From Dipteris shenzhenensis (lineage: Eukaryota; Polypodiophyta; Polypodiopsida; Gleicheniales), in assembly GCA_047967505.1 (NCBI GenBank), contig CM106539.1: a stretch of DNA of 64,000 bases; one strand, written 5' to 3'. This document shows positions 45,845-60,035 of the stretch, in pieces. A program made the translations under genes and the position numbers. The notes beneath the pieces were generated by a model. It made no database searches. It worked only from the letters and a program-made list of their open reading frames with translations, and was not told the DNA's origin. Positions within the stretch are counted from its first letter, which is position 1. Each line of letters begins with the position of its first letter.

Positions 45845-48800
45845 GTTTGCCGTTAAAAAACACGCTCCTAGGTGTGTTATCCGAACAAGTACTTATTATC
45901 AAATGGGCACACCACATTTCATGCAACTCAATACCACCTAGGTTGTGGCTCATGCAGAGTATTGTGCCAATCGGATATGCTTTGCATGGTCGATCACGCA
46001 TTATACACCATTTTTCTCCTAGTGTTATGCACCACCATCAAAAAATGCACTCCCATGTGTGTTATCCTAACAAGTACTTATGGGATGGGCGTGCCATAGT
46101 GCCACTTTGCATGCAGCTCAATACCACCTGGTTTGATTAGCCCGATCAAAGTATTGTGCCCATCGGATATGATTTGCATGGTCAACCAAGCATTAAACTC
46201 TATTTTTGCCTTAGTGTCATGCACAAGCATCAAAAAACATTGTCCTAGGTGTGTTATTCCAACAAGTACTTATTGTATTGGTGTGCCACATTTCATACAA
46301 CTCAATAACACCTAGTTTGAGGTGCATCCAAAGTATTGTGCCCATCGGATATGCTTTTCATGGTCGATCACACAATATGCACCGGTTTTCCCCTAGTGTT
46401 ATGCACAACTGTAAAAAAGCACGCTTGCATGGGTGTTATGCGAGAAAATACTTATGGGATGGGCATGCCACTTTGCATGCAAGTAAATACCACCTAGGTT
46501 GAGGTGCATACAAAGTATTGTGCCCATCAAATAGGATTTGTATTTTCGATCAAAAAAACCGTTTTTATTCGGTGTGATACACTTCCATAAAAAAACATGC
46601 TCCTAAGTGTGTTATCCGAACAAGTACTTATTGGATGGGCATGCCACTTTGGAAACAAGTCAATACCATCTATATTGAGATGTGTACAAAGTATTGCATC
46701 ATCGGATATGATTTGCATGCTCAATCACTCATTATACACCATTTTCCTCCTAGTGTTATGCACAACTGTAAAAAAAAGCGCTCCCAGGTGTGTTATCCGA
46801 ACAAGTACTTATGAGATGGGCGTTCCACTTTGCACGCAGTTAAATACCACATGGATAGATTCCCATGCAAAGTATTAATCCCATTGGATATGATTTGAAT
46901 GGTCGACCAAGCATTAAACTCCGCTTTTGCCTTAGTGTCATGCACAAGCCTAAAAAAACATTGTCCTAGGTGTGTTATTCCAACAAGTACTTATCGGATT
47001 GGCACGCCACATTTCATGCAACTCAATACCACCTAGGTTAAGGTGTGTGCAAAGTGTTGTGCCCCCATCAGATATGCTTTGCATGGTCAATCACACATTA
47101 TACACCGTTTTTCTCCTAGTGTTATGTGCACAACCGTCAAAAAACACGCTCCCAGGTGTGTTATCTAAACAAGTACTTATGGGATGGGTGCGCCACTTTG
47201 CATGCAAGTAAATACCACCTAGGTTGAGGTGCGTTCAAAGTATTATGCCCATCCAATATTCTTTGCATGGTTGATTCTTGCTATAAACATTGTTTTCGCC
47301 TCATTGTGATGCACATCCGTCAAAAAACATGCTCCTAGTTGTGTTTACAAAACAAGTACTTATCGGATGGGCATGCCACTTTGCACAATTAATAACATCT
47401 AGGTTAATATGCATGAAAAATATTGTGTCCATCGGATATGTTTTTCATGCTTGATCACGCATTATACACAGTTTTCCTCCTAGTATTATGCACCACTGTC
47501 AAAAAATGTGCTCCCAGGTGTGTTATCCGAGCAAGTACTTATGGGATCGGCGTGCCACTTTGCATGAATGTCAATACCATTTGGATAGAGTCTATGCAAA
47601 GTATGGATCCCATCATATATGATTTGCATTGTTGACCAAGCATTAAACTCTCTATTTTTGCCTTAGTGTCATGCACAAACATAAAAAAAGATTGTCCTAG
47701 GTGTCTTATTCCAACAAGTACTTATCGGATTAGTGTGCCACATTTCATACAACTCAATACCACCTAGGTTGAGATGTGTGCAAAGTATTGTGCCCATCGG
47801 ATCTGCTTTGCATGGTCGATCACGCATTATGCACCGTTTTCCTGCTAGTGTTATACACAACCGTAAAAAAATGCACTCCCATGTGTGTTATGCGCACAAG
47901 TACTTATGGGATGGGTGCACCACTTTGGATGCAAGTAAATACCACCTAGTTTGAGGTGTGTGCAAAGTATTGTGCCCATCGGATAGGCTTTGCATTGTCG
48001 ATCAAGCATTAAACACCATTTTTACCTCAATGTGATGCACATCCGTAAAAAAACACACTCCTAATTGTGTTATCCGAACATGTACTTATTGGATGGGCAC
48101 ACCACATTGCATGCATCTCAATACCACCTAGTTTGAGGTGTTTTCAGAGTAGTGTTTCCATCGGATATGCTATGCATGGTCAATCACGCATTCTACACTG
48201 TTTTTCCCCTAGTGTCATGCACAACCGTAAAAAAATATGCTCCCAGGTGTATTATCTGAAAACGGTGCACCACTTTGCATGCAAGTAAATACCACCTAGT
48301 TTGAGGTGCGTGCAAAGTATTGTGCCCATCCGATATGCTTTGCATGGTCGATTCTCACATTAAACACCGTTTTTGCCTTAGTGTGATGCACATCTGTCAG
48401 AAAACATGCTCCTAGGTGTATTATCCGAACAAGTACTTATCGAATGGGCGCACCACTTTGTGTGAAAGTCAATAATATCTAGGTTGAGACACATGAGAAG
48501 TAACGTGTCCATCAGATATCATTTGCATGCTCGATCACGCATTATACACAATTTTCCTCCTAGTGTTATGCACCACCGTCAAAAAAGCGCTCCCAAGTAT
48601 GTTATCGAAACAAGTAATTATGGGATGGGGATGCCACTTTGCATGCATGGAAATACCACTTTTATAGAGGCCTGTGCAAAGTATTGAGCCCATCAAATAT
48701 GATTTGAATGGCTGACCAAGCATTAAACTCCGTTTTTGCCTTAGTGTCATGCACAAGCAAAAACATTGTCCTAGGTGTGTTATTCCAACAAGTACTTATC

Positions 48801-49184
48801 GGATTGGCACGCCACATTGCATGCAACCCAATAAAACCTATGTTGAGGTGTGTGCAAAGTATTGTGCCCATCAGATATGCTATGCATGGTCGATCACACA
48901 TTATACACCGTTTTGCCCCTAGTGTTATGCACAATCGTCAAAAAATGCGCTCCTAGGTGTGTTATCTGAACAAGTACTTATGAGATGGGTGTGCCACTTT
49001 GCATGCAAGTAAATACCACCTAGGTTGTGGCACGTGCAGAGTATTGTGCCCATCCAATGTGCTTTGCATGGTCGATTCTTGCATTAAATACCGTTTTTGC
49101 CTCAGTGTTATCCGTAAAAGAACACGCTCCTAGGTGACCGAACACGTACTTATTGGATGGGTACACCACATTGCATGCAACTAA
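45845..49184 (+). repeat. Satellite array, copy B
   Basis: Counterpart of 9130-12480 with the same monomer order, the same variant monomers and the same damaged monomer. It is about 11 bp shorter, from two small deletions in the last monomer (about 49107 and 49136). Identical monomer number argues against unequal exchange within the array since duplication. Confidence 0.93.
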
Positions 49185-49430
49185 ATACTAAATTATTTAT
49201 ACTATATTTTATAATTCTAAACCGTAAAATCACTAATTTAAATTAGAGATTCTATTAGCTAAATGCTAAACATGAATCCATGATTGAAAACCCATATCCT
49301 TGTATCACCATCAAAATTTAATGAAATAAAGTAAAATTAAAATAAAAGAGATTAATTTAAGAAAAAGTTACAAGTAATAGGAAAAATATTCAAAAGAGAC
49401 TAATAATTTTTATAAAATTTCCATAAGAAG

Positions 49431-49769
49431 ATGGCAACATATTTCAGTGCTGGGATGGAGGTGATATTATGTTGCCAAAGAGAAGTAGTTGCATTTGCTA
49501 CAATCCGTGATAGTGATCCAAATTCTCTTTGTCATGTTCAAAGACTTGGCAAAGATAAGGTTGCAGTTATTGTATCAAAGATTCTTAGTGCACATGTTGA
49601 GCTAATGCATAAATGTGGAGATATGGAAGTACTTGGAGATGTTATGCCTTATAATGTTTTCAATAAATTATTTATTACATGGGATAGAGATGAGACTTAT
49701 CCAACACATATCATTGGGAATACAAAGTGCAATTCTTTGGATTTTAGTGTGGGAGATATTTGCAAATGA
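49431..49769 (+). CDS. En/Spm Tnp1-like fragment, copy B
   Basis: Counterpart of 12727-13065 with an identical 112-residue translation and the same palindromic stop at 49757-49784. Confidence 0.45.
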   Translation: MATYFSAGMEVILCCQREVVAFATIRDSDPNSLCHVQRLGKDKVAVIVSKILSAHVELMHKCGDMEVLGDVMPYNVFNKLFITWDRDETYPTHIIGNTKCNSLDFSVGDICK

Positions 49770-51297
49770 TATCATTTGCAAATAAGAACATAGCGGAAGG
49801 TCAAGTTTTGGGGTTTGAATGCTAGGATCAATGGTCATTTGCGAAGATGAGGATTGTGAAAGTTACTCATGATGTTACTATGGATGATAACGCAACGTCA
49901 TTGTATGGTTCCTATTATGAGGAAGGAAAAGATTTGAGATGGAGCATGCAAATTTTGAAGATTAAAAAGGGACATGTAGTTTTCAATGACAAAGATAGAG
50001 TATACTACAATTTCAAAGGACTTAAAGAATATGCCTACAAGCCAAGCTTTGTCCTTCAGATGTGGATGATTTCAATGGACTCAAGTATAGAAGTGACATC
50101 CTATCAGGAGTGGATGAGTTCATTGATACCGAGAAAGATAAAGAATTCAAAAGCAATGCCTACTCTCGAGTGGATAAATTCTTGCATATTGAGAAAGGCA
50201 AAGGAATCAAAACTATTGTCTCTTAAAAATTAGATGATTTCAATGCAATCCTCTATAGAAGTGACATCTTATTAGGAGTGGATGAATTTAATGGTACTGT
50301 GAAGTCAAAAGACTTCAGAAGCGATGTCTTATCTAGAGTTGATGAATTCACACACATCGAGAAAGATAAAGATATCATCGGTGAGCTCAATGGTACTATG
50401 AAGGAAAAAGACTTCAAAAGCAATGTCTTATATGGAAACGATGAATTCATGCACATCTAGAAAGATAAATATATCATTTGTGTTGTCTCCTCGAACTTGG
50501 ATGATTTCAATGCACTTAACTATAGAAGTGATATCTCAAAGTCAAATACCGAATAGTCCTTTTTTGGTTTCTTCTATACATCCTTTTTGGAAATTGTACA
50601 CTTCTCCCCGTAGAATTTATTTGTCACTATGTTTTCATGGGATGTTGCATCGTTTATCTTATCAATGTCAAAGCCAAATACCAAATAGTCCTTTGTTGAT
50701 TTCATTCTTGTCTTTGAAGTAATCTTTGGACCATTTGAGTCAATATCCATGTTGTCCATGTTTGATAAGCCAACACTTTCGACTCTTTGCGCTCCTTGAC
50801 AATGTGTATGAATTCATCCACTCCAGATGAGACATCACTTCTGAAACCTTTTGCTTTATTGGTACCAATGAACTCATCCACTGTAACATCCCATGAAAAT
50901 AAAGTGAAAATTAAATTTGACAGGGAGAAGTGTACAAACGTACAAAAGAAATGGGCATACATATGCATGAAAAGAAAGTGAGTCCAGACAGATGTAGAAA
51001 AGCAACCAAAGAGAATAAGAGTAATGAATGAAGATGTTATGCTAAAAGCAATGCGATCTACATGTTGCAAGTGAAGTTGTATGCATTCCATTAACTTACT
51101 AGACATCAAGGGACGTAGAAAAAAGAAGAGGGAGCGAAAGAAATGAATACCTATTCATGAGGCTCTCTTGCTTTCTGGTAAATGACACAAAAAAGTTAGA
51201 TTTCGAACAATAGATAAATCCTCATATAAATGGAAAAAGTATTTGCAATAATGCATATCGCACTACTATAGGATTATCAGATGGCACATACTAGGAT

Positions 51298-53242
51298 TTG
51301 GCTAACAAAGCAAAGTATGGAGTAAAGTTTAACATTCATGGAAACACAAGAAGGCCCAAAACAAGAGCCTCAACGGTCTCGACAACATCAATTTTAAAAG
51401 ACTACATTCATGAAAATGCTTTACCTCAACCCCATCTATCTGAAATGCATCTTCCGATAGGTTTGACAAAAAAAGAAGTGTTTAAGTCCTTTGGAGAAAC
51501 ACAGAGGCAAAGAGGGCATGCTCCGACGGTATACTCTTTGGAAGAAGCAATTTGTGCATGTTAAAATCCCAAAAAGGCAAAAAATGTCAAAGTGCAGTGA
51601 TTGTGATGATCTAAAGTGAGCATTTGAGAGTGCAACGTCTCCAAAACAAAGAGAATCATACCGAAAAAAAAAGAGAATTTCATCATGGAATGGTTCAGCA
51701 TTCTAGACTAAAATATGCATTTTGGAAGGAGCAAGCTATTTCTCATCCAAATGAGTACATGTTCGTTATTGTAGATGGTATGGATCAGAACACAACAACA
51801 TTACCTCGATTCATTAATACTCCACCTAATCTACAAGGAAAATATTTTTTGAAGACACATATATGTGGAGTGTTAGTTCATGGATTTAAGTTTTTTGCAA
51901 ACATATGGATTGATTCCTTGCATCTACATGATAGCAATCAAGTTGTAACGTCAGTTATGAAGGCAATTGACAATGTACATGCAGAAAAAGGTCACCTACC
52001 AGCAAATTTGAGAGTACAAATAGACAATTGTGGATGAGAGAATAAGAATGTACTCTCTTTTACATTTTTCTCAATGCCAATTGCTCATCGAATCTTCGAT
52101 GAGATTGAAGTTGGGTTTATGTTGGTTGGAGACACACATGAGGATATCGATCAGGCTTTTAGCATTGTCTCAAGAGAGCTAAAACACAAAGACATGGAGG
52201 CGATGGATGACTTGATAAGAAATATGGGAGGCAAGTTGGTGGCTACAAGGAAGGTACAGTATGCTCCATGGTTGAAAGGATGTATATTGGAAGATCTTTA
52301 TTCTACCTTTCATACAAAAAGGTGGTGATGCCCTAGATTGGTCATAGCACTCCACACTACTTTCACTTTTTCTTAAAGGATGAAAAACCAGTGATGGAGT
52401 GGCAACACTATTCTCATGATACAACATGGGAACTCAAAGAACCTTATTGTCTCTTAACTTCAATCCCGAGCAAAGAAATGCATCAAGTATGGGCTCTTAT
52501 AAAAGAATTCAGCAAGAAATCTAAAGGTGAAATAGAAGGCTTAAAATCTTCTATTACATACAAAGAGGAAATGCTTCATAGATTTCTTGATTGGAAACCC
52601 TCTTGGAAGGAACACACTGTTGTTGTAATTAAGAAGACCTATCAATTGATAAAGGAACTTGAGAAAATGCAAGCAGATGATGCTAAGGCAAAACGGCCTT
52701 TATTTTGGCCAAATGTTGGTAATGACTTGCGCCCATCATTTGATGTCTTTGAAAATGAGTTTGATTCACTACTCCCACGTCCATATTGTGGTTCGAGGAA
52801 GAGAGAGTTTATGCCAAAAGTAGACATAGACATCCATAGTTTTGTTGCAGTTCGACCATCGGACGATGAGCATGAGAATGTTAAGTTCTGGGTTGCAAAA
52901 GTGGTGGACGTGAGCATTGATGACAAGGAAAATTTTGCAACATTTACAACACTATGGTATGAGCCAAGGGGTAGGAAGGAGAACCAAGATAACAATACAC
53001 TGTATATTGGCTATTTGAAAAAGGAATGGGTTCCAAACCATGAAGCAGTTTTAGAGCTTTCCACAGAGACAGTCGTAGTATCCTGGAAATCAAGGACAAA
53101 GAAAACAAGGAAGCACGTGGGATATGATGTAGAAGGAAAAATAAGAATATTGATGCCCATTATTTTGCACATTTCTGAGTTTTTGAAGATGCTCGCTAAG
53201 GAGGAAGTAGAAGGAGATAGTGCAAATGAAGAATGCCCATGA
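51298..53242 (+). pseudogene. DUF7869-type putative DDE transposase, copy B, broken
   Basis: Counterpart of 14594-16538 with the same TGA after DNCG (52035-52037) and the same frame breaks. Protein differences are minimal: Met to Thr near the end of the first piece, and Leu to Pro just after the stop. The 283-codon C-terminal piece at 52391-53242 is identical. Confidence 0.65.
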
Positions 53243-54430
53243 CAATACCATTCAAGCACCAATAAAGACTCTAGATGATGCGGTCTTCAGACGAGATTGA
53301 ATGAGGATGGCATCCAAGCAACAAGTGATGATGAATTGGACATTCAAACAAACTAGTTGCCTATTGTACTTAACACATTTGTAAAGGCAAATTTGAGTTA
53401 TTGAAAAGGTTGCGTGTCAAACTCCTTTGTACAAAGACTCATGGAGAGCAATATTTCTTGTAAACATATGACAAGGTAAAATTGCAAGCATAGCTATTAC
53501 TATTTTTGGAGCATATTTAAAGAGTCTTCCATGCCTCTTGTCTATTTTAACCTTTAAATTTTTTGGGACTTCAAGAACGGTTATAGTTTTCTACATCAAA
53601 TTTTAAGTGCATTCTTTTGGATTAAATTATATTAATAAGTCTTTATTTAAAAGTAATTTTTCATGGATTTAAATTAAAAACTCATGATTTTTTTTAAACG
53701 TGAATAGGATTGTTAAAAACAAGAAGTACAAAAGTAGGATTTAATCGAATTTTTTGCATTAGTAGTTCACCATTATAGAGACAAATTGTGAAATGATAGT
53801 GCCAAAAATTGAACTTTTGATTCTCGAATGACATTTTCATAAAGTAAAATTTTCATTTGTGAAGGATTTTTGGGATTAATCCAAGAGTAGACATATGAGT
53901 CCAAAATTAATGAAATAAGTGTTATATGCAGTGTAATTGAGGAAGTACCTTACCCTTGAGCATTGTTTTCTAGGGTAATGCCCAAAAATATTCAAGGTAG
54001 AATATTTCTCAATTAAAATAACTGTCTCCAATTCACCTGATAACCAACAAGAGACTATGCCAAACATTTAAACAAAGAAGCTGTAGCCTCTCCATCATTG
54101 CTTAAAATTTTTAGTGATAAATAAGTATCTTGGCAAAAGATAGCTTTAATATAAAAGGGCAGACAATTGTTGAAGACCCCTCTCTCTGCTTCTCTTGAGG
54201 ATTTCATCTTCAATAAAGAGATACACTGTTCAACAGAATGTTATAATAGAGGTACAACACAAAGCAATAAAAAATTAATCCAATCAAAAGTATTAGTCTA
54301 CATGTATAGATGTAAAGAAGTGTTTCTCAATAGACAGTAATGGTCAATAAAAGTGTTAGTTTACCTTCATTTTATCATCTTCTACCAAAAGTTTGTCCTT
54401 CCAAAGGTTAGTGCTTCTTCCTATGATATT

Positions 54431-54640
54431 CTATGCTTTTATTTGGTTCTGTGCACTTGACTGAAGATTCATTGCTGCTTGGGCTTGCTTGAAGGTCTCA
54501 TCATCCATCTCTTGGACCTTTGCACCTTCTTTAAAGCACGAAAATAGTGCTTCCTTGGGGTCAAATTTATCTTCCAATGCCATCAAAGCATCATCTTGAA
54601 CATCAACAACACGGTCTAGATTGCAAGATTGAGCAAACAA
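54431..54640 (-). pseudogene. Unrecognised coding fragment, copy B
   Basis: Counterpart of 17727-17936 with an identical 69-residue translation. Confidence 0.35.
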
Positions 54641-55011
54641 TCAATGGAATGGCATTTAAATCCTCCCTCAGGTCAAAGAGGATTAGTATGTTGGATAATA
54701 GAATATACAATTGACCTTGGATCTTCAAGGTTGGAATCATGGAGATAGCAGGACTAAAGGTCTCAATATCAACTCCTTGAGTAGAGAAGACTGGTCCCTT
54801 AAGTGTTTTGATTTTAATGCAACAATGTCCTGTGGGGGCTAAAGGCCACTGTACCTTAATAGGTTCTATAAATACTCAAACACATATATATATATGGATG
54901 ACATAGAAGCTTAGGGTGCTCTGCACCCACCAAAACTTGTGTGGCTCTCTCTTTTGGCTCTCCTCTCTCCCATCTTCTTCCGTTCCACTTCCGTTGTTGA
55001 GATCTCTCAAC

Positions 55012-58000
55012 TGGTATCAGAGCGTGGGTGTTCTAGCTAAGTCTGGGTGTGAGCCTAGAGCCTGAAGTTTGCTGGTGCAGATCTTGGGAGAAGGAGAAGC
55101 TCTGTTGGATGACTTCACCTGCATCCTGGTGTGCAGAGACCTATAGAAACCTTTGGAAAGTTCTTTGAGTGGTTTTGGAGCAAAAAAAGACATTTTTTTA
55201 TCATTCCCTTGTTTCTTTCAACTATATTGATAGACTGAAATGACCCATAGAGGTAATCATTGCCATCTTTTAGTGTCTATTGCACTTCAGGAAATTGAAA
55301 ACACCTTCATTCTTGAATTTGGCATCATTTTGTTGTATTTCTGACTCACTGTCTCTGCTTCAACGTTTTTCTGCCAATGGGTTGGAACTCAAGTTTGAAG
55401 CAACCATTCGCAGATTTGTAGTTTCGATGGAGTTAGGAGGTCCTAAAACTTTTGTGTTGCTCATCATTTGCACTCCAGTGGTGTTTACAAATAGTTCTGT
55501 TTGCAAAAAAGTTTTTGGTCCATGTGTTGGACCCAGTGATTGGGACCACGGTTTTCAAAACCATCTGTTCCATTGTGTTTCGGAGGCCCAAAAAACACTA
55601 CTTGCTAATTCTTGCACAATTTCATGGAGATTTGGAGAGGTTCTGTCTCTTTCAGGCTCCGTATCGTCTATTTCTCTGTCAAAAATCCATTCAAAGGTCC
55701 AAACCTTTGAATTTTGGATTATAGGTCAATTGCAATAGTTGACTCCCCGTTTCCCATTCATCGGTTGGGATTTTGGAGTTCAAGCAGAAGAGAGATATTT
55801 GCATATTATCTTGCTTAGTCTGATTATGTAGTGATGCCCATGTTTTGAGGCATCCCATGTTCTATTTTCACTTGCAGTAATTGTCGTGGGGCCATGATTT
55901 CTTGGATATACCTTATGCAGATCATTGTGATTGTAGTCTAGGCCATGTGTGCTCATTCATGGTTTGCATTGGGTTGTAGAGATGCTTTACAGGACATTTG
56001 GATGCATTGCAATCCTTTTTGGACGTGTTGATAGGCCCAGATTGTCTTGTGGGATGCTTTATTGATGGATGTTTAGCACACAGATGCTATTTTGTGCTGA
56101 GGGGCAGCTTTGACATATTGCAGTGGATGCACAGGTTGTGCTATGATCTCTTGGATGAGATTTTGTTGATACATATGCTCATGGAAAGCATTTATGCTTG
56201 AGTCATTTTGGCACTTATTGGCATTGGGATTGCCATTGTTTTGCCATTGCAGTTGGCATTTACTTTCGGGATAGATTTGCTCATATGGATGCATAGTACA
56301 TGCACACGAGTCAAATGCATTTTGATGCTTTGATCCTTTGAGGTTTGGTGATATTACCTTACATTTTGGCATACACATTTGGGTGCATCTGGTATTTGGT
56401 GTGATTTCTCTCTTGCAAGTACTAGCATTTGGAATTTTGTTTCATTTGCATCATGGCATCCTCTTCCATGTCTGAAAAGGAGTTTTTCAACATTGACAAA
56501 GTTTGACCCTTGTGGAAAGAACAGATAAGGGATATGCTTATTCAAAAGAAGCAAATTAAACCCTTGGCAAGGATTGGAGCTAAGCCTGTAGATATGTCTG
56601 AGGATGATTGGAATGATTTGGATGCATTAGTAAAGTCTAACTGTTAGACTTCATCTTGTAGAGTCAATTTATTTCACAATAGTAAGACTCCATAAGATTT
56701 GTGGAAGAAATTATGAGCCACTTATGAGAAGGAAACTACCTCTAATAAAGTTTACCTCTTGAAGAGGTTGTTTGAGTTGTAGATGAAGGAAGGGGTCTCC
56801 ATTGCTTCTCACTTGAATGAATTCAATATTATTTTTAGCCAGCTTTAGGCTCATAATATGAATTTTGATGCAAAGACTAAGGCAATATTCCTCCTATGTT
56901 CATTGCCATCCTCATGGGATACCTTTTGTACAGCTGTCAGTAACTTTGCACCTGGTGGAGTACTAAAGTCTGATTATGTTGTGGGTAGCTTGTTGGCCGA
57001 GGAGATTAGACGAAACTATATGGAATGCAACAAGTAGGATGCAGCCTTAAATGTTCAAAGGGGTAAATCACAGCTCAGGGGGAAGTCCCAAGAAAGAGGG
57101 AAGTCTTGTAGGAAATCCAAGACATAGAACATTGAGTGTTACCATTGTGGCAAGAAGGGTCACATGAAAAAGGATTGCTACAAGCTAAAAAGAGAGAAAA
57201 AGGATAAGAAAAATAATGAAAATTGGGGTGCAAAAAAGAAGGAAGAGAGTCCAAGGGATGACAAAAGAAAAATGAAGATCAAGGAGATCAATGCAGTCAC
57301 TCACTGATAATACTGACAATGTAGTCACTCACTGATAATAGTGAGAATGACATTCTCTTCATGTCTAGTCTACCTGCAAACTTGCTTACTACTTTAGATG
57401 ATGCATATTCCTAGGATTGGATTTTGGATTCTGATGCTTCATTCCATGTTACTACCCATAGGGAATGGTTTTCCACTTATCGTAGTGGAAAGACAGGTTG
57501 TGTGCATCTTGGAAATAACTATGCATGTGACAGTGGGAACACGTGACATAAAGTTTTCTTTTGCAAATGGGTCTGCATTTGTTTTGAAAGATGTGAGACA
57601 TGTGCCTAAGTTGACCAAGAGTCTCATTTCAGCGGGTCAGCTAGAAGATGCTGGTTTTCAGACCACTTTTGGCTTTGAGAGTTGGAAAATTTAGAAGAGC
57701 TCTATGGTTTTGGCCAGGGGTGCTAAGTGTGGGACGTTGTATCCCTTACATGTATCATGGGTGTCTGATCATGTTGTTTCAATAACCAAGCATCCGAGTA
57801 CTTCTTTGTGGCATTGCAGGTTGAGCCACATGAGCCAAAATGGAATGAAACTCTTATGCCATTCGGGTTACACTGTCTCTATGGGAAGCCAACTAAATCA
57901 GCCCATAAAAGAAGGGGAAAGAAAGAGCTTGAAAGGCTTGATTTGGTGCAATCAAATGTATGTGGTCCCATGCCTACACAATCATTAGGCAGGGCTGAAT

Positions 58001-60035
58001 ACTATGTGACATTCATTAATGATGCAATTAGGAAAGTGTGCTCTTACGCTATAGCTCGAAAGAATGATGTGTTCAAGATATTTCAAAAATGGTTGGCTTT
58101 GGCTGAAAATCAATCAAGTAAAACGTTGAAATGCCTATGGATTGATAATGGTGGAGAGTATATCTCTCATGACTTCTAGCATTTTTGTGATACATGTGGG
58201 ATCAAGAGGTAGCTTACGTCTCCTCATACTGCAAAGCAAAATCCAGCTGCAAAACAGATGAACCACACCATTCAGGAAATGTTGCAATGTATGCTTTCCA
58301 ATGCAAGTCTTTCTGGTGGTTTTTGGGCTGAGGCAATGAAGATTGTACTACATGCGATCAATAGATCACCTAGTAAGAGTTTGGATGGTGGTATTACTAA
58401 AGAGACATGGAGTGGCAAGAAGCCCTCTTACTCTCATTTTCATATATTTGGGTGTGAGGCATATGCAGATGTGCTAAAAGAGCTTCGGAAGAAGCTAGGC
58501 CCTAAGACTAGGAAATGCATCTCTCTAGGTTATGGTGAAAGTGGAGGGATGGGCTATCATCTCTGTGATCTAGAAGCAAAGAAGATCATACGAGGCCATG
58601 ATTTGGTCTTCAATGAGAAGAAGATGCATAAGATACCCATGAGGGATGTGAAAACAACAAGCTGTCCATGCACCAAATGTGCCGAAAATTGTTCCCCTAG
58701 GTACTCCCACAGGTATACAATCAAGGGCAGATGGTGGATTATCTATTGGTGGAAATGATGAGCCAAATGTGGCTGATATGCAGGTGGGACATCAAGCTGA
58801 AATGCCCTTGAGAAGGTCAGCTAGAGTGTCTAGACCGCCTGAGAGATTTGTTACAGGGGCAGACTATGTGATACTTACTGATTGCGGGGAGCCTTATTGC
58901 TATAGAGAGTCTATGATGCACGAGGATTTGTGCAAGTGGGAGAATGCTATGCAATTAGAGATGAATTCACTCATGAAAAATAACACTTGGGACTTGGTTT
59001 CTTTTCCACATGGAAAGAAAGCATTGCCATGTAAATGGGTCTACAAGATGAAGGTCACAAGTAATGATGTGCCTAAGTACAAGGCTCATTTGGTTGCTAA
59101 AGGGTTCAAGCAAGAGAAGGGTGTGGACTTTGATGAGATCTTCTCTCTAGTTGTAAAGATGACCACACTTAGATTTGTACTTGGACTTGTGGAAGTAGAG
59201 GATATGGAGCTTATGTAGATGGATGTCAAGACAACTTTCTTGCATGGGGATCTGCATGAGGAAATTTGCATGTACAACAGGAAGGCTTTGAAGAAAAGGG
59301 CAAAGAGCTTTAGTTTGCAAGCTGAAAAATAATCTCTATGGCCTTAAGCAAGCACCTAGAGAATGGTATCAAAAGTTTGATGCTTTCATTCGGTCCCAGG
59401 GATTCAAAAGGAGTGAGATTGATCACTGCCTCTATACTAAAAGGGCTAAGGATAATAGCCAGATACTCCTGGCACTGTATGTGGATGATATGCTATTGGC
59501 TAGCAAGAACACAAGTTGCATGAGGCCTTTGACATGAAGGATTTGGGACCTACAGGTCATATACTTGGTATGTGCATCACGCATGACTAGAGTAGGAAAC
59601 TCCTTTGGCTTTCATAGAAGGAGTTTGTTACAAAGTGTTGCAGCATTTCAATATGGAGGGAGGGAAGGCAGTAAGTACTCCATTGCCTCCATATGTGAAA
59701 CTGAGTCAGGAAGATAGTTCCAAATTAGATGAGGAGAGGGCCATGATGTCCAAGGTTCCTTATGCATGAGTGGTTGGGAGTCTTATGTATGCTATGATAG
59801 CTAGACCAGACATTGCATTTGGAGTGGGAGTTGTTAGCCGGTATATGGCTAATCAAAGAAAGAGGCATTGGGAGGTAGTTAAGTGCATCATGAGGTACAT
59901 GAAGGGTACCAAGGAGATGTGCATCTACTTTGGCAGAGGAGAGATGCATCTAATTGGGCACATAGATTCAGACTATGTAGGGCATGTGGATAGCAGGAGA
60001 TCCACTTATGGTTATGTGTTATGAAAATTATATTT
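55012..60035 (+). mobile_element. Plus-strand copia remnant, copy B (whole element)
   Basis: Counterpart of 18308-23331: PBS 55012-55023, leader, gag 56453-57310 with the same eight stops, protease/integrase 57354-58257, integrase end/RT 58258-59218, and RT/RNase H 59219-60035 truncated at the same point. Most ORF translations are identical to copy A. Immediately after 60035 copy B joins the sequence that in copy A begins at 24393, so the 1061 bp in between are absent here. Confidence 0.92.
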